DNA of 64,000 nt from contig NC_045428.1 in NCBI RefSeq assembly GCF_902635505.1, positions 216,684,301 to 216,748,300 of the forward strand, given 5' to 3'. The position numbers were made by a program, and so were the translations under genes. The stretch comes from Sarcophilus harrisii. Its lineage: Eukaryota; Chordata; Mammalia; Dasyuromorphia; Dasyuridae. The stretch's first letter is position 1; every line of letters begins with the position of its first letter. Below the pieces are notes generated by a model that saw nothing but the letters and a program-made list of their open reading frames with translations, did not search any database and was not told the origin of the DNA. Positions 36,374 through 47,300 of this stretch are shown here, one piece after another.

Positions 36374-36528
36374 ATAAAAAAAATTTTAACTTTCATCATA
36401 GTGGCTTTGCCTCCCGATGAGCCTTTAACATTTCTCCAATTTTTTTTCAAATTGTATTCATGTGAAAAGTGTTTGGTAATTGTGGTCATGTTGTTCTGTT
36501 GTGTGTGATGGCAGACTCCCAAGTATTT
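36374..36528 (-). repeat. Inverted repeat, arm 2
   Basis: This is the reverse complement of 35466-35620. It contains catagtggctttgcctccc and ends ggcagactcccaagtattt. It is the start of an antisense L1 that runs to 36721. Confidence 0.85.
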
Positions 36529-36721
36529 TAATACTGTATACAAGTATTGTATTATCTAAACATTCCTGTTGTTTATTTGTTTTTGTTTTTTTTTGGCAAT
36601 ACATCAAAGTACTTATGCTTTTTCTTGATTTGTATTTTGTCTCCTCTTTTTTGTTGCTAATGTGGTTCATTGCTCTGACTAAAGTTTTAGTTGATTCTCT
36701 AAGATTCACTAAGTTTACTAG
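36374..36721 (-). mobile_element. L1 ORF2 fragment, antisense, cut at the D1/D2 fusion
   Basis: It corresponds to 12912-13238. It stops at aagtttactag, exactly where copy 1 continues with more L1. The next base begins block D2, which starts with a different part of antisense L1 ORF2. Confidence 0.75.
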
Positions 36722-36930
36722 GGGAGGGTCATTTTTATTATATTAGCTGGGTCCTCCATAAGCAATTGCTATTTTCCATTTGTATAGATCTAATTTGAAT
36801 TCTGTGAAAAGTATTGTAATTATGCTCAATAACTCTAGATTTGTCTTGGACAATTATATGATGATAGAATATGGATACTTTATCTTCTGTAACATCTCTG
36901 GCATTTATTCCTTTCTGTTCATAGCAAAAC
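36722..36930 (-). mobile_element. L1 ORF2 fragment, antisense, at the start of D2
   Basis: The text tttttattatattagctggg, agatctaatttgaattctg and tgtcttggacaatt follows antisense ORF2. In the second D2 copy the same text (53131-53340) continues from L1 on its left. Here it does not. Confidence 0.7.
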
Positions 36931-37201
36931 AGCTTACACATGGATTGTGTGTTGTGTGGCGCACACCATTACTTTGCCCAGCCTCTAAATTAAGTATGGC
37001 TTTTAAAGAAATTAAAATTGTATTCATTTAGTTTTATTTTTTTTAATCTACCACAGTTAGGACTAGTATCCTACCTCTGAGATCTCTATATACATCAGCT
37101 AAGAAACTATAATTTACAGCAACAGTGAGAGAAAAATAGAAGCTCAACTAGCAAACTAGCTAATGCATTGAAAAATTTTGTAAATAATTAGTATTTGGGA
37201 A

Positions 37202-37300
37202 GTTAGATGGCAATGGTGGCTAGAGTATTGGGCCCTGGAGTCAGAAGGATTGCAGTTCAACCAGACTTAGACAATCTTTTCTTCCTGACACTCAAACAAA
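37202..37300 (+). mobile_element. tRNA-derived SINE fragment, sense
   Basis: The text gttagatggcaatggtggct, gagtattgggccctggagtc and ggattgcagttcaacc matches the first half of the marsupial tRNA SINE ('ggtggcgcagtggatagagc...ccctggagtcagga'). It lacks a clear tail. The copy is at 53611-53709. Confidence 0.7.
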
Positions 37301-37638
37301 TCAGACTGCTCTTGAAAAGAAAAAATAGGAGGCACCTTGAACTTTCTTTGTATCTTTGCACCTTTCAAAGAAAGACCAGCAGTCTCTTCTTGCATCCTTT
37401 TGAAAGTCCAGATTTTGTGATGAATTGTAGGGACTCAGCAAAATTCCAGCAGATGAGTGGGCAGGATTCTTCTATGCTTCTTTCCTTTGTACCACTGGAC
37501 AAATGTAGTTTGGAACACATTCTCCAATGGTTTCATAAAAGGTTTACCTCTATAAAGTTTGGTAATCAAAAAGTTAAGACCTAATGCCGCCTCCTTTATT
37601 TGACTGAATTTTAGAAGTTATCTAAAATCCATATTGTA
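37301..37638. other. Unassigned stretch in D2
   Basis: A 125-codon open frame from 37207 to 37584 begins inside the SINE and covers this stretch. It is identical in the other copy only because the DNA is identical, so this is not evidence of coding. Confidence 0.45.
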
Positions 37639-37668
37639 TTTTTATTTTATTTTTATTTTATTTTTATT
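37639..37668. repeat. (ATTTT)n simple repeat
   Basis: It is a short pentanucleotide-type T/A repeat that abuts the antisense SINE, probably derived from its tail. The copy is at 54048-54077. Confidence 0.85.
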
Positions 37669-37773
37669 AAGGCAGTTTAGGCGATCGGTACAAAATCATC
37701 CAATTAGTAAGTGTTGGAGTGTAAACTAGATTTAAATTTATTAGTAGTCTATCCACTGTACCATAGATGCCCC
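37669..37773 (-). mobile_element. tRNA-derived or MIR-type SINE, antisense
   Basis: The text atccaattagtaagtgttgg, ctagatttaaatttattag and tctatccactgtaccatag follows the antisense SINE pattern ('cagctagtaagtgtctgagg...ctatccactgtgccacctag'). The copy is at 54078-54182. Confidence 0.7.
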
Positions 37774-37956
37774 TCATGTTGCATGTTTCTGAGGAGAGGA
37801 GCTTAATAGAAATGATTACCCACATAGAAATCTTTCCTTGCTCTGAAAAATACTACTAGGATATAAGTTTATAGTAACTGAAGTCATAATTTTGGCATTG
37901 CTTTTTAAAATATGTATTTTATTTTGTTCTTTCTAAAAATCTTTTTCCCCTTTCAG

Positions 37957-38064
37957 GAAATAAAATTTACTCCAGAAGAGGCAAACTTTGAGGAAAAAAA
38001 TGACAAATAAAGAAAATGAAACATCAATCAAAGTTCTTTCTTCTGGCCCTCTATGGTACCCTGG
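37957..38064 (+). pseudogene. Candidate exon A, module 9
   Basis: It has a good acceptor (ttcccctttcag). The likely donor CTGG|GTACAC is placed by homology of the following intron (cctactagtggaatttcac). It reads EIKFTPEEANFEEKND, then a stop at codon 18. An identical copy is at 54366-54473. Confidence 0.45.
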
Positions 38065-38645
38065 GTACACACGTCCTACTAGTGGAATTTCACAATGGTA
38101 GAATTTCTTTAGGAGACAAAAAGGGAAAATATCCTGGTGAAGTTATAAAAATTACAACATACAGTCCCTATATTGTGTTCAGTCCTTTACTGGGAATATA
38201 CCAAACTGAATGTCTGTGGAAACAGATTATATTCAGATAACATTTGTAGTGATAATTCTTTTGTCATTCCAAAGCTCTTGAGTTGATTTAAAACAGTCCG
38301 TATGAGAAAAGGAAACAGGCTGGAAAGAATTTTGTGAATTATTTATGAGCACAAAAGATCAAACTAGAATAAAAGAGTATCCATTATTTGGGGAACCACC
38401 CACAATGGAATATTTATATTTAGAATTAAAAGATACAGTGATGAATGGACAAATGTTCAGTGAACAATAAGGCCAAGTGAATGGTATGGAGTTGGGGTAA
38501 TATTATGAGATGTCAATGAATGGAATCTAGAATACCTGATTGACTAGTTCGCCAGGCCGAAAGTCAGTCAAAAGCCTAGACTCTTGATATCCAAGTCAGT
38601 ATTTAGAGAATTTAAAATACTCATTGTTCTGGTTTTGTTATTCAG
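38065..38645. other. Intron, module 9
   Basis: It carries the conserved intronic block in decayed form (38270-38400) and the gactcttgatatccaagtca element just upstream of exon C. No gene was seen. Confidence 0.45.
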
Positions 38646-38740
38646 GAATCTGTATTCAAAAGTTAGGAAACTGACCAAAATAGCAATTTCAAGAGAAAAC
38701 AGAGAAATTTCTGGAATGGCTTAAAGAGATGTGTGTTGTG
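38646..38740 (+). pseudogene. Candidate exon C, module 9
   Basis: The acceptor is gttattcag and the donor GTTGTG|GTAAGAAA. The 3' half reads EKTEKFLEWLKEMCVV, close in pattern to the C exon ending at 50965 (EKEMCFM). The first half is in another frame, so the exon is broken. The copy is at 55055-55149. Confidence 0.45.
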
Positions 38741-39959
38741 GTAAGAAAAATCCAATTCATGCATACTTTTCCCATTTCAATTTACAAGGATTATCAGTCT
38801 TTTTTTGTGTATTCTTGAAATGTTTATGATGGTTTGAGGAACAAAAAGAAAGGAAATAAAAGCAATGCCTCCAACATTTTTTTTGCAGATGTTTTGCAGC
38901 AAGACGATAAATCCTATTCCTATGAATTTGAATTGCAAAATTTTTTTCAAAACCTTTGTAAATAGTATTCTTTCAATTAGGCCATAACAGTATATATTCT
39001 CCATTATTACAAACCTCTGCTCTAGTGTCAAGATTTGAAATATATAAATATGGTATAGAAGGTATTAATTGCATTGTGGAATATGTAGTGTTTATTGATA
39101 ATATGCACCTCAGATTCACAATAAATCTCTTTGGGACCACTGAATAAGTTCTCTGCAATGAAAGCATGCATGCATACAAGTTATTATATACATATACATA
39201 GCTACACAAGTATACCTGCCTCATGCTTCATGACAACAGTTCAGTACAACTCTGCCAATATTAGATTTGCATCTGACAAGTTATGTATGCAGCATTTCAG
39301 TCTGTAGCATATGTCCTCTACTCAATGGAGGGATCCAGATTTGTTTTCCTGTTTCTAGGCTAAGGCTAGATTTCACCCAGTAAAAGAGAATGCCAAACTT
39401 GGAGTGCTTTTTGTTCATTTACTGTAATTTTAGTTATATATATCTTACCTCAGTCTGCAGGAGTTCATAATCTTCCTACGCTGCTCTGTATTTCAAATTG
39501 ATTTATATCAACGTTTGTCTCAAATGAATAATTCTTCTGTCTCTAAAACCTAAAGGTTTTCCAGTTCTTCTCTTGCTTGATCTCAGCAATGTTGATAGCA
39601 TGTTCATCTTATTCTAGACGTAGAGGTTTTCCTCTTTTCTCAAATTTTCATGACTGAGCTCCCATCTCTGAAGCTTCCTATTTGTTTCCTTTTTTTTTTA
39701 TTTTTCAGTCCATGTGAGTTTCAGGATACCCACCTCTTGCACAGAGATGCCAATAATGGAGTGTGTCCTCAAAACTTAAGTTTTCTTCTTAATTTCTTCC
39801 CTCCATATCTTCGGCTTCAGTGAATTTTATTTATTCTTATTTAATATATAACAATATTTTCTTGTCGTTTCTATTGTTTCTAATTTCATAACATTTCCTT
39901 TCTATCCCTCATTCGACCGTATACTTTTCAGTGGATAAAAGCTTCTCCCTCATCCCCAG
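38741..39959. other. Unassigned intron-like stretch in D2
   Basis: No gene, SINE or L1 was recognised. Its start matches introns after C segments (caattcatgcatac). It is AT-rich with a T run at about 39690. Confidence 0.4.
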
Positions 39960-40200
39960 ATGACGTGAAGAGTCTCTCCATTCTTCAAGGCCCTCCACTC
40001 CAATTCATTCTACCCTTACTCTAAATTTTAGTGATCTTTAAAAACACTGGTCTGAGTAAAGTTATTCTTATTCACTAAACTCAGAGTCTCCTGAGCGTGT
40101 TCACCCTGCCGTACAAAGACTTCATTCCACCTGGCCTCTTTCCATGCTATCAAACTTTCTTGGGATTTGTTCTTGTCCTGTATCTATAGATACCTGAGGC
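39960..40200 (+). mobile_element. Probable L2 fragment, sense
   Basis: The text ccactccaattcattctacc, agtgatctttaaaaacactg and ctggcctctttccatgct follows the L2 sense order ('ccaatccattctccacac...agtgatctttctaaaacac...ctggccttctttc'). The copy is at 56369-56609. Confidence 0.5.
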
Positions 40201-40319
40201 TTCTTGGTCTGTTTTTTGTTGTTGTTGTTGTTGTTTTGTTTGTTTATTTTACTTTCCTGTTTTTCCATTGAAAAATATTTTTAATCTTTAGGGCTTTACC
40301 ACCCACAATTTTATAGCTC

Positions 40320-40930
40320 CGTACCACTTACCATACTTTGGACACAGCTGGAATTCCTTTCCAGGTACCCATTTCTGCCCCCTACCTTTTATGCCACTGA
40401 TCACTTCCTGGTCTACCCAGTTGTACACTTCTCATTTCTCTCATGGGATTATGGTCCATCTCCGCTCTATAGGATTGGTGTCTTCCAGCTTTCTGTCCCA
40501 GTAATGTCTTTCTTGATTGCTGACTTCATCAGCGCTCAGTGTGAATAATTCTGTCCTGAAAGAAAAACTTCCAAATCATTACCATATCTAAGTAGAGCAT
40601 TTCCTCATGAGCGCTCACAGTCAATCATCAATCCACTCATCCCCAACACATCCAAAATGACTTCTCCCTAATTTGAGTATTCCACCTAATTTAGCCTGAA
40701 GTTTCCCATTAAGAAAACTCCTTTGCCCAGCTCTTACATTCAGAATGATTTCTGATCCATGACCTCCTCACAGATTCATATCTTCGACGTAGGTTTTCAG
40801 ATCTTCTCACTTCTACCTCTGTATCTCTGACATTTGTTCCTTTCTCTCTACCCAAGGCGATACTATTTAAACTACTTCAGGATGCTTAGACTTCTTGCCT
40901 AGACTACTGAATTCACTAATTTTAGACAAA
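40320..40930 (+). mobile_element. Probable second L2 fragment, sense
   Basis: The text atctctgacatttgttcctt and cttgcctagactactgaatt matches the L2 text before the previous fragment ('...cacctggactattgcaa'). It is paralogous to 20240-20890. The copy is at 56710-57330. Confidence 0.45.
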
Positions 40931-41605
40931 AGAAAAATCACTAAAAGCTGTTTTGCCAAAAATCATCATACAGTCTCTTTAGTGTCCCTCATATCTCTCT
41001 CTCTCTAAGAGATGATGTGAATACACACACTTTTACAAGGTGCTATTTTTAAACAATAATTGAGAAGAAGAAAAAGAAAATAAGGTAAAAAGTAACACTC
41101 AACAAAACATGAAATGTAAGCAATATTGTTTTTCTTACCAATAGTGTCAATTCTTCCTGTGTGTCTCCTCAATAAGTGCTTACTCTAAAGATACAAAATT
41201 GTTTGCATTGAGCTGAAGAGATTAAAGGAGAATTCTGAAGATACATTCCGTAGGATTTTTGTGTTTTGTATGTTGGCCAATTGGGTTCCAGAGCATCTAT
41301 CTTAGAAATGTTTAGCCTTACAAAGTGGGAGACTGAAGAACGCTGAAATGATGATTCGTTCACCTGGGACTAAATTTGCTGAGAGAGTCAGTTCCTTCAC
41401 TTTCATATATTTTTGTAGAAGAAGTAACATCTTTCTTGTTGAGGAAAGATGTTACTTCTGGACAAATTATTTTGATCAAAAGAAATTCATTTTAGGAATA
41501 TAAGTTTCAGAATAGGGCTCAGCGCTTTATAATAGATTTTCCCAAATGTGGTTTTGATCTTCTTTGCTGTATTGATGTATTGCTTATTTCATTGTTTTTG
41601 CACAG
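40931..41605. other. Intron-like stretch ahead of module 10
   Basis: It contains a perfect 16-bp hairpin (41420-41459, listed separately). No gene was seen. Confidence 0.4.
41420..41459. other. Perfect 16-bp stem hairpin
   Basis: The arm agaagtaacatctttc (41420-41435) is the exact reverse complement of 41444-41459, with an 8-base loop ttgttgag. It is repeated unchanged at 57823-57862. No family was assigned. Confidence 0.9.
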
Positions 41606-41713
41606 AAACATACTGAAGCTAATTTGGTGCACCATTGATATGGAAAAAAGGAAATGAAAATAAAAAACTAATTAGTTATGATATTGTAGTCTGACACCCA
41701 TCTTCAAAGCTAG
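41606..41713 (+). pseudogene. Candidate exon A, module 10
   Basis: It has a good acceptor (gtttttgcacag) and the donor GCTAG|GTAAAT. The start KHTEANLVHH resembles module 11 (HTEMKN) and module 1 (NTETK), then a stop follows. The copy is at 58009-58116. Confidence 0.45.
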
Positions 41714-42336
41714 GTAAATTCATGTACTTTTTGTTAGGTTTAAGAATGGTGAACCCATCAAAACGATGGGCCAAGTCCTAAAATTAAAATAATAAGCATG
41801 TATCCTAACCTTTCCCTTTCACCAAAAGGAGTATGTGTTATACAAACACAAAGAGAGGTGTGGTTTTCAGCTAATGTAGCCATTTTTTCTTTAAAACTGA
41901 AACTCTAAAATTCTGGATGGCTGATGCTAGTCTCAAGAAATTTTAGATAATCAATATTAAAGCATAATTTCAGGAACTAAAATTGATAAGTATGGAAAAG
42001 GAAAATTCTGAAAAACTTTTGTGATTACTTCTTTGTGAGCACAATGCAACTGAGCAGAATAAAAAAGTGCATGTTTTACTAGCCATACACAAGGGAAAAA
42101 AGATGCTTTGAATTAAGAAATAATGTTCTATAGAAATGACAAATGTGTAAAACATTAGATGGACACACAAGAGAATAATATGTTAATATTATGTAGAATT
42201 TTAATGAATAGAATCAAACAACACAGGTCTATCTAACTATATCAGTGCAAAAATTGGGATAAAAACCTTATTCTTTGATATTCAAATCAGCATGCCTCTG
42301 CTTAAAAAGAATAATTTTTTTTTCTTTATTTTCTAG

Positions 42337-42431
42337 AGTCACTGAATTAATAAAATAAAAAATGGTATTAAGAATAGCTTGTCATTACAGAGCACAGAAG
42401 TTCTATAATGAAGTAAAAGAGATAAGGCCAT
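42337..42431 (+). pseudogene. Candidate exon C, module 10
   Basis: The acceptor is tattttctag and the donor GCCAT|GTGAGAG. In the expected phase it reads VTELIK and then a stop. The end reads FYNEVKEIRP in another frame. The copy is at 58737-58831. Confidence 0.4.
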
Positions 42432-43194
42432 GTGAGAGAATTGAATTCATGAGTATTTTCCCATTATAGTTCCCTTAAAGATTTATTCAGAAGCCGTTCA
42501 TCTGCAGTATCCTGGAAAATTATGGAGTGCAATGAGGAGAATGCAAGAAAAGCATAAATACAATGTCCTCAACTTAGTATGCTTCTTTTGGCAGAGTCAC
42601 CCTGTTTTTCAAACTTTTAAATCAGGCAATGATTCTTTCAATTGTGTATTTTCTAATATTGTATTCAATATTTCAATACAATTGAGTATTCAATAATGTG
42701 CTAATTTTCAAGTAGCATAGTATGTGTGTGTATAGAATCAGAAGGTAACAGTATTGCTCTTAAAATAACTTTTACTTAAAACATATCATTCTTCTTAGCT
42801 CTAAAAATTTGAAACATCAAAATCGCTAAGAAACTACTGACATCCATTATTTTGGGAGGAAGTATTTATAAATTTATTGACATATTAAGATTCATAACCC
42901 AGCCATTCTCAGATTCATAACACCTGTACCATCATTGACCAATTTACTGAATACAAAGATCATGCTCACACAATGTGTGTAATGTATTATGCACATATAT
43001 GTAATATAAACGCACATGCTTCATAAGGAAATAGTTGATGTTCCGTTTGAAAGGGATATTTTGAAAATGTCTTCTAATGACCTAATCTCCTTTCCAGATA
43101 TATATGTTTCTGATTAAAAATATCAGAAAAAAAGACAAAATATTCATCCAAAACTTGGCTTTTTGTTTCTCTCTGAATATATTTTTACTCATGG
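42432..43194. other. Intron-like stretch between modules 10 and 11
   Basis: No repeat or gene was recognised. It aligns with 58832-59594. Confidence 0.4.
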
Positions 43195-43276
43195 GAAAAC
43201 ACACTGAAATGAAAAACATATCTGAGGAAGAGAGTACTCTATAATCATTTAATCGTTTTTGCTCTCGGATGACCAG
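43195..43276 (+). pseudogene. Candidate exon A, module 11
   Basis: It reads HTEMKNISEEESTL and then a stop. The acceptor AG seen in module 1 (tctatag|gaaaa) is changed here (tcatggg|aaaa). The donor GACCAG|GTACAT is intact. The copy is at 59595-59676. Confidence 0.4.
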
Positions 43277-43860
43277 GTACATCAGTGCTTTCTGATTGGT
43301 AAGCAATCTTTTAGGAAAACAATACATGGCAGTATCATGAAGGAGTTAAAAAAATTAGCTATATTGCTCTCTGTCTCCTGTCATTCTTTATTAGCAATAT
43401 AATTAAATGGAAAAGGTATTATGCAAATGAATTAAAGGGAATTTAGCTCAAATGATAATTTAGTAGTAGTTTACTTCCAAAACCAGGAGAAGAGGAAGGC
43501 AAAATGACATTTCTTTGCAAATTGAAAAATTTCTAATGACCCACCCAAGAATAAAACAAAGATTGAAATTGATCATATAAGGAAAGAAATCCAGAAACAT
43601 CCAAAAAATAGAAGCAAATAAAAGAGCATCCATGAATTTAGTAACCATACAGTGAGAGATCCCCATGCTTGAATTAAAAGAGAAATGTTGTACAGAGAGT
43701 AAGGAATAAATAAATGATAAAGTGAATCCACAAGGATTCATTGATAAGAAATTGTCAATATTATATAGATTTTATTGAATGGAAGCCACTAGGCTTAATT
43801 CTAGCTCCAGGAAAAGATTTATCCTGAAAACACAGAAACTGTTTGGTTTTTGTTTTCCAG

Positions 43861-43958
43861 AGAAACTAATTATGTAAAAAGAGCTCCGGGAATTCCAAAT
43901 ATTTCAAAGAGAAAAGCCAATTATATTTGCAGTGGGAAGTTCAAAAATAAGCTGTATG
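43861..43958 (+). pseudogene. Candidate exon C, module 11 (disturbed copy)
   Basis: It matches the open exon at 60267-60363 but has small length differences, one extra A after the first 15 bases among them, that shift the frame. Such differences are dense throughout 43.6-44.4 kb, so they may be consensus errors and the exon may really be open. Confidence 0.45.
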
Positions 43959-44392
43959 GTAAGACTTCAATTCATGGGTACTTTCCATTTCATTCCACAA
44001 GGATTTATTCAGCTTCAGTTTTGTGCACCTTTCTCCCATAAATTGTCTGATGCAGTGAGGAATATGTCAAAAAGGCATCAAGCAATATCCCCAACTTGGG
44101 GGTTATCAGGAATTATTTTTTTCGGGGAGGGAACCGCTAAACACAAAAAGAGGTTTTGAGAGGCAAAGCTGCTTGTTTGTTCCTAAGAATTTGGGTGAGA
44201 AAGATTTCACTTTTCCCCCTTTTGGTGTTGTCATGTTATTCCTGGATATGTAGCAATGATGAGGCGGATTCACATTTATCCCCAAATGACTACTATGATG
44301 CAGTGAGAAATTTGAGGACCAATATGGGAATGATTAATTGATTTATTGATGAGAATAGCAATAGCAACAAGTGAGACCTCTTCTCAATCCAG

Positions 44393-47300
44393 GTGTCTTT
44401 GGGCCTGGGGTAGCAGCATATACACTTTCACCCCTTAGTTCTAGCCGAGGGCAACCCGCAACCCACTCAGCCCTACTAAGAAGTTTGATAGCTCGGCCAG
44501 CTGAATCCATTTCCTGTTGGGGGAAGGAAAACCCCCACCAGAGCACTCCCATACCTCAGAGCTGAAATCGGTTTACATCTTCCCTCACAGCAGAGGAAGA
44601 TGGTAACCCCTGCCTAGAGACCTACTCCTAAAGGCTTTAAAAACATGAATAAAAAGATGAAAAGAATGATCGACAGCCTTTATGCAGAAAAAGAGCAGGT
44701 CAGCAAACCTGAAGAGACCTCAAACAGCAAAATGCATCAGACTGTCCCTCCTTACATAATGTCAGTCAGAAGAGACTCATTAAAAGTCTCAAAAGAGAGT
44801 TAGAAGATAAATGGGGAAAGCGAAGAGAAGCCTTACAAGAGAGCAACAACTTCCTGGAAATACGAATTGGAAAAATAAAAGAATCTACTAGGAAAGTAGG
44901 ACGAGAATTGAAAAGACAAAGAACTCGCAAGAAAGTAGGATCTAGAATTGAAAAGAAAAGAATTCACTAAAAAAAAAAAAATTAGTGAAATGGAAAAATC
45001 TCCACAGACCAAAACAATACATTCAAAAACCAATTGGACATATACAGAAAGAAGTAAAAAGCTAATGAAGAAAATAATTCAAAATGAAATGAACAAATAG
45101 AAACTAATATCCATTGAGACAGCAAGAATCAGTCAAGGAAAAAAACAAAAATGACAAACTGAAAAACCATGAATTATCTACTTCAAAAAACCATACAGAC
45201 TTGGAAAATAGATCTAGGATATAATCTGAGGATTATTGACTTCTGAAAACCATGATGAAAAAGAGCCTAGATACTATTTTCCAAGAAAATCATCAAAGAG
45301 AATCAGCCAGATGTAATAGGAATCAGAAGGTAAAATAGGCATTGAAAGAAACCCTAAAATAAAACCCCAAGGAACATTGTGGCAAAATTTCAGAACTATC
45401 AGATTAAGGAAAAAATTTTACAAGCAGCCAAAATAAAACAATTTAAAAAACTGAGGCAATAAGATCACTTCCAAGATCTGATGCCTCTAATTAAAGGGAA
45501 AGAAGGGGCCTGGAATATGATATTCCGGAAAGGCACAGAACTTGAGATGCAGCTAAGAATAAACTACCCAGCTAAGTTGGAGCATTTTCTTCTGTGGGAA
45601 GAAGATGGACATTTAATGAAACAAATGAATTCCATTTGTTTCGAAGAAAAACCAGAACTAAAACAAAAAATTTGATCTCCAGAAGAATAGAACTCAAGAG
45701 ATGCAGAAAAAGGTAAAAATAACTCTTGAGAATTGTATTTGCTAGATATACAAAAAGAATACATGTATAATTTGATTGTACTGATATAACATAAAAAGTG
45801 GGAAGTGATATGGAAAAGTGAATACAGAATAAGGTGGAAGGGAGGGACAAAAAAAAAAAAAAAGAGGAAACCACATCCTGCACAAAGATAGCTAAGAAAC
45901 TTATCATATCTGAGGAATTTAGAGAGGGGAGAATACTGTGAATCTTACTCTTCTGAGGTTGGCTCAAGAAAAATAATTGGGACATTTGTTTTAGAGAAAA
46001 TTTTCTCGCCTCATTAAAATGGGAGGGAAAAGGAAAAGAAAAGAGTAATAAGGGAAGGAAGGGGAAAGACTCAAAGTGGGAGAGGGAGGGATTATAAAGA
46101 GGATAAGTATCGTGGATACAAAAGGGCATATAAGTTTGGGAAGAGGTTGGGGGAGAGGCAAGAATAAGTAAAGCACAATCTAGGTTATTAGGATGGCAGG
46201 AACAGAGATTTAGTAATTTAATTGTAATGTGGATCGGGATGAACTCTGTAAAGAGGAGGCAGATAGTACTGGACTGGTACAGAACCCTGTTAAATATATT
46301 GTTTACAAGAAACACATTTAAAGCAGGGAGGCATATAGAGTGGAAGGTAAGCATGGAGCAAAACTCTATTGGTGCTTCAGGTGAAGTCAAAAGAGGGTGT
46401 TATCCATCCCCAGATCAACAAAAGTAAAAATTGATCTAATTAAAAGAGATAAGGAAGGTAACTACATCCACTATAAAGGGTAGCATAAACAACGAAGCAA
46501 TATCAATATTAAAATATATGCAATCAAGTGTAGATGTTAAGCACTCAACTCCTAAAGGAGAAGTTAAGAGAGTTGCAAGAAGGAATAGACAACAAAACCT
46601 GTAATAGAGATCCAACCTTGCAATTCCTCAGAATTAGACAAATCAAACCACAAAAACAAATAAGAAAGAAATTAAAGAAGTAAATAGAATAGAAAAAATT
46701 AGGTATGTTGGATCTTTTGAGAAATTGAATGAGAGAAGGAATATAATTTTCCTCAGCAGTCTGCGGAACCTGCACTATTCAAAACTGACCACATATTATA
46801 TTATGTATCTTGAATTAAATGCAAAGAAAGGAAATAGTAATGCTTCTTTCAGATCATGATGTAAATATAAAACTACATCTAACAAAAAATTAGGGGTGGA
46901 AATAGACCAAAAAGTAATTGGAAACTAAACAATCCTCATCTTAAAATGATTATATAAAATTATAGATACAATTAATAATTTCACTCAAGATAGTCACCAT
47001 GTAATGATGAGAGTTAATTTATGACAAAACGTGGATAGCCAAAGCGAAATAAGAGGAAATTTTATATCCTTAGAGGCCACTGAATAAAAAGAGAGAGAAA
47101 AGATTAACAACTGAAGCCTGCAACTAAAACCAAAAAAAAAGACTAAAAACCCCTAACCAAATACTAAAATTGGAAACTAAAATTAAAAAGACTAAAATAA
47201 TAAGCAAAAAAACCATTGAACCAACTAATAAACCAGAGCTTGGGTCCACAGTGCCTAACAAAATACAAGCCCTTGCAAACCTGATTAGAAAAAGGAGGAG

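Larger units (their letters stand above)
25618..36721 (+). repeat. Segmental duplication block D1, copy 2
   Basis: It repeats 2548-13238 in order and orientation, about 23.07 kb downstream. It is about 0.4 kb longer because pieces missing from copy 1 are present here, and in other places the reverse holds. Its left edge continues native module sequence. Its right edge stops inside antisense L1 ORF2 at aagtttactag and is fused to block D2. Confidence 0.9.
36721..44398 (+). repeat. Segmental duplication block D2, copy 1
   Basis: It repeats at 53126-60832 with an offset of about 16,400-16,409. From about 36785 to 40215 I found no difference on direct reading. Small clustered length differences occur at 40217-40330 and 40580-40650. 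From 43620 onward copy 1 has more small missing pieces. Copy 1 ends where the long sense L1 begins. Confidence 0.95.

Noticed and set aside
37207-37584. A 125-codon frame present identically at 53616-53993
   Set aside because: It begins inside a SINE fragment and is identical only because the two DNA copies are identical. It has no motif or codon-level conservation.
45572-46390. The longest open frame in the window, 272 codons on the minus strand
   Set aside because: It is antisense to a purine-rich part of the long L1 between ORF1 and ORF2. Purine-rich sense strands lack stops in antisense, and the translation is low-complexity Ser/Phe/Leu with no recognisable domain.
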